The notes under the pieces are model-generated. The model was not told the origin of the DNA and searched no databases. It saw only the letters and a program-made list of their open reading frames with translations. Shown here one piece after another: positions 5,701-6,963 of a stretch of DNA of 6,963 bases (the stretch's first letter is position 1; every line of letters begins with the position of its first letter). The position numbers and the translations under genes are program-made. This DNA comes from Candidatus Omnitrophota bacterium (GTDB lineage Bacteria; Omnitrophota; Gorgyraeia; Pluralincolimonadales; Pluralincolimonadaceae), in assembly GCA_020061685.1 (NCBI GenBank), contig JAGUXU010000040.1, positions 1-6,963 of the forward strand, given 5' to 3'.

Positions 5701-6785
5701 TCTGGGTTAAAGAATATAACGGTCCAGGCAATTCTATTGATGAAGCCCGTGCCATGGCCGTAGACGCCTCAGGCAATGTCTATGTGACGGGATATAGTAC
5801 CGGCAGCGGCACAGGCTACGACTACGCCACTATAAAGTATGACACGAACGGCAACCAACTCTGGTTGAAAAAATATAACGGTTCGGGGAATGATACCGAT
5901 CAAGGAAATGCTATAGCCCTGGACTCCTCAGGTAATATCTACGTGGCAGGAGCTAGTTATGGTGCTGGAACAACTTTTGACTACGCTACTATAAAGTATG
6001 ACACGAACGGTAACCAACTCTGGCTGGCAAGGTATAACGGTCCCCCGGGAAACAACTGGGATATCGCCTGGAAAATAGTCTTGGACGTCTCGGGGAACGT
6101 ATATATAAGCGGATGGAGTTGGGGCATCAGCACAGATTATGACTACGCCACCATAAAGTATGACGCAAACGGCAACCATCTCTGGGTAGCAAGATATAAC
6201 GGTCCAGGAAATGGTAGGGATATCGGGCAGGGCATAGCCGTAGACGCCTCAGGCAATGTCTATGTGGCGGGATATAGCAGCAGCTACGGAATATTTAATA
6301 ACTATGATTTTGCTACAATTAAATATTCCCAAAACGGAGAGATCGAAGGCAAAATAACTATTCAAGGCCGGACCAATAATTCAGCCCCCATCACTTTTGA
6401 AGTAAGAAATTTAGGCGAATCTACACCAATTAAAACCTACAATATAACGACAGACAGCCAAGGAAATTTCAATCTTATTAACGCTCCTACTGGTATATAC
6501 GATTTGACAGCTAAAGGCTCTAATTCCTTAAGAGCTAAACGATCTAATATTGTTGTCTGGGAAGGCCAAACCACCCCTAACGTCAATTTTCGCCTCTTGG
6601 GCGGAGATGCTAACGGAGATAATTCTATAGGCTTAGGTGACATGGTTATCGTGAAATCCGCATGGCTTACTAAAGCCGGCGATACGAAATGGGATTGGCG
6701 AGCCGATTTTAATAATGATTATTCCATTGGAATGGGGGATTTGATTATTTTGAAGAATAATTGGCTTATGCACGGAGATGATTAA
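2757..6785 (+). CDS. Secreted multidomain subtilase (S8) with beta-helix, SBBP propeller and C-terminal dockerin
   Basis: Residues are counted from the TTG at 2757; a TTG at 2805 (residue 17) is equally plausible and gives a more usual 27-residue signal peptide. Signal peptide: Lys pair 26-27, hydrophobic core 28-42, likely cleavage after AFA (43). 44-195: DUF1565-like right-handed beta-helix (FYVRTDGNDSNSG, then GD..EIQAGTYNEAV). 226-335: fervidolysin-type propeptide (APDEIIVKFK, then DPNVEYAEPNY). 365-662: S8 protease with D383 (VIDTG), H438 (GHGTH), S606 (GTSMACPH) and oxyanion N530 (AAAGN); C442 sits four residues after H438, as Cys73 does in proteinase K. DDDGNGYVDD (410-419) is a calcium-loop-like insert common in this group. 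665-762: Ig-like. 765-1193: eight SBBP propeller repeats. 1196-1281: carboxypeptidase-regulatory-like. 1282-1340: dockerin with two calcium loops (1284-1295, 1317-1328). The intact triad implies an active extracellular endopeptidase; its substrate is unknown. It is likely co-transcribed with the cohesin-like gene 14 bp downstream. Confidence 0.93.
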   Translation: MALNSSKLFISKESWHLSLKPPGAFKKVFIILASFIMMMPAFAGTFYVRTDGNDSNSGLENAPEGAWATIQKAADTLNPGDTAEIQAGTYNEAVTITNSGTSEGYIVFRANGEVVVNAEGPAIRLDGANYIRLEGITCKSSTSSGISLVNANNNILVRNVSSSPDGTGIEADAVSGDNQLIGNITSQGTATNIVNTVSSDLPALDPSKDSGAPSFVDTSGSNQAKFAPDEIIVKFKKTAKVQTTISTDQIAVTGLSSIDVLHKKLNVTSMKKIFKGSRPKGMKLKRTALPTEESPDLSNIYKLKIGKEVTVPEAVEMYKQDPNVEYAEPNYIAHICLLPNDPYYYSSGSWGKSYQDLWGLHKIQASSAWDIKRGEDVIVAVIDTGLDYNHSDIDQNVWINTAEIGLVGVDDDGNGYVDDRWGWDFRNNDNNPIDDHGHGTHCSGTIAAEGNNGIGVVGVAYNARIMALKGIGAEGSGYTSDLAEAITYAADNNADILSLSWGSAGTTRTLEDAINYAHALGCVVVAAAGNDNIDVSYFYPANYVNVITVSAFNYNDIKAWFSNYGSKIDVAAPGVDILSLRAQETDMYGNGIHIVGQNYYRADGTSMACPHVSGVAALILSNHPEFTNEEVRQVLRVSADDVDQPGWDINSGYGRINAYKALLVSNPVEAKITSPFNFQYFNKQIVIRGTISGQFDEWRLYYSPVNNPMSEILLQSGISNEPNYIWDTTNISPGNYYMKLKVFSQNSISAVDIIGIIIDHSLKAEEWVARYNGTGNTGDGAYAIAVDASGNVYVAGWTTPGSYGTYYATIKYDTNGNRLWMATYNGNYSNVVTAMAVDASGNVYVTGWSTNGAYCTTIKYDANGNQIWLARYINPGGSSGNCINYPTAITIDASGNVYVAGYSSDNNSSSTPKEKDYVTIKYDTNGNQLWVARYGGQGNSDDHPAAMAVDASGNVYVTGYSTGSGTDHDYATIKYDATGNQLWVKEYNGPGNSIDEARAMAVDASGNVYVTGYSTGSGTGYDYATIKYDTNGNQLWLKKYNGSGNDTDQGNAIALDSSGNIYVAGASYGAGTTFDYATIKYDTNGNQLWLARYNGPPGNNWDIAWKIVLDVSGNVYISGWSWGISTDYDYATIKYDANGNHLWVARYNGPGNGRDIGQGIAVDASGNVYVAGYSSSYGIFNNYDFATIKYSQNGEIEGKITIQGRTNNSAPITFEVRNLGESTPIKTYNITTDSQGNFNLINAPTGIYDLTAKGSNSLRAKRSNIVVWEGQTTPNVNFRLLGGDANGDNSIGLGDMVIVKSAWLTKAGDTKWDWRADFNNDYSIGMGDLIILKNNWLMHGDD
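5049..6335 (+). repeat. Eight in-frame SBBP beta-propeller repeats (about 50-58 codons each)
   Basis: The core D-x-SGN-V/I-Y-V/I-x-G begins near residues 788, 838, 892, 950, 1003, 1056, 1110 and 1163 of the subtilase. Between cores comes a second conserved stretch of the form YATIKYD-x-NGNQLW-x-ARYNG. Spacings between cores are 50, 54, 58, 53, 53, 54 and 53 residues. The series opens with the WVARYNG part and closes with the FATIKY part, so the last blade could be completed by the first strand, the usual ring closure of a propeller. Pfam's SBBP repeat (PF06739) has this motif. Copies 4, 5 and 8 are nearly identical in DNA over the core, which suggests recent duplication or conversion. Confidence 0.85.
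5592..5814 (+). repeat. 64-bp perfect direct repeat inside propeller repeats 4 and 5
   Basis: Bases 5592-5655 and 5751-5814 are identical at all 64 positions, at an offset of 159 bp (53 codons, exactly one repeat unit). Both copies start at GCCATGGCCGTAGACGCC and end at GGCAGCGGCACAG. Silent positions match too, so the likeness is at DNA level, not only selection on protein. Homologous slippage between the two would remove or add one blade in frame. Confidence 0.9.
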
Positions 6786-6793
6786 AAGGAGGT
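6785..6793 (+). promoter_or_regulatory. Strong Shine-Dalgarno site AAAGGAGGT for the cohesin-like gene
   Basis: AAAGGAGGT overlaps the last base of the subtilase stop codon and lies six bases before the ATG at 6800. It matches the anti-Shine-Dalgarno sequence much better than the sites before 876 or 2757, so this second cistron may be translated more strongly than the protease before it. Confidence 0.85.
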
Positions 6794-6799
6794 AATAAA

Positions 6800-6963
6800 A
6801 TGTTAAAGAAAAGAATTCTATTAAATGTTTTATTTATGGTTATTTTGGCGGCTATGTCGCCTATAAATGCCAGCGCCGTCACCATTTCTTTGATTCCCGA
6901 TACTTTAAGTGTTGGCCCGGGACAGCAGTTCAATCTAAATGTTGTTTTGAATAATCCGGCCAA
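6800..6963 (+). CDS. Secreted protein with cohesin-like N-terminus, first 54 residues, cut by window end
   Basis: The ATG at 6800 follows an excellent ribosome site and begins a clear Sec signal peptide: basic MLKKR, a hydrophobic core (residues 6-19) and a likely cleavage after INASA (residue 26). The mature start runs VTISLIPDTLSVGPG then QQFNLNVVLNNPA. The pattern of a short beta strand, a Pro-Gly turn (V-G-P-G-Q) and a strand ending in LNN matches the start of cohesin domains and related extracellular beta-sandwich domains. Only about 28 mature residues are visible, so a PapD-like or other Ig-like fold is not excluded. It is 14 bp behind the dockerin-bearing subtilase with no terminator between, so the two are probably one operon. 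A cohesin here would be the natural binding partner of that dockerin. Confidence 0.75.
   Translation, partial: MLKKRILLNVLFMVILAAMSPINASAVTISLIPDTLSVGPGQQFNLNVVLNNPA

Noticed and set aside
5049..6335. CRISPR-like or noncoding tandem array
   Set aside because: The repeats are in frame, diverge mostly at silent or loop positions, and encode a known beta-propeller motif, so they are protein repeats.

Overview
The window holds bacterial genes of mid-range GC. It carries one left-pointing gene cut by the window start, two complete right-pointing genes, and the first 54 codons of a fourth gene cut by the window end. Coding density is high, and the only gaps are 69, 84 and 14 bp. Shine-Dalgarno sites, sigma70-like promoters and Sec signal peptides point to a bacterium. 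A TPR-bearing GT-C membrane enzyme beside a multidomain secreted subtilase with a dockerin resembles what is seen in uncultured Omnitrophota or other PVC-type lineages. That placement is a guess from gene style; there is no rRNA or other marker here.

Left part (1-2672): two large integral-membrane proteins of the GT-C glycosyltransferase superfamily are transcribed divergently. The left one (1-806, minus) is the N-terminal half of a PMT_2/ArnT-like (GT39/GT83-type) lipid-phosphate-sugar-dependent transferase. The right one (876-2672, plus) looks like a bacterial relative of the eukaryotic TMTC protein O-mannosyltransferases, with about a dozen membrane helices followed by five TPR repeats. 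The 69-bp gap between them contains two TATAAT boxes facing outward, each 17 bp from the same hexamer, so the promoters may share a -35 element.

Right part (2673-6963): after an 84-bp gap with a TTGACA promoter candidate and a 12-bp palindrome comes a 1342-codon exported subtilase. Its domain order is signal peptide, beta-helix (DUF1565-like), fervidolysin-type propeptide, S8 protease with an intact triad, Ig-like domain, eight SBBP beta-propeller repeats, carboxypeptidase-regulatory-like domain and C-terminal type I-like dockerin. Fourteen bases after its stop, behind a near-perfect Shine-Dalgarno site, starts a second exported protein whose mature N-terminus looks like the first strands of a cohesin-type domain.

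Taken together, the right half may encode a secreted protease that docks on a cohesin-bearing partner encoded next to it, that is, a cellulosome-like arrangement built around proteolysis. The neighbouring GT-C enzymes could glycosylate exported proteins such as these. The domain calls are well supported by motifs. The docking and glycosylation links are inference.
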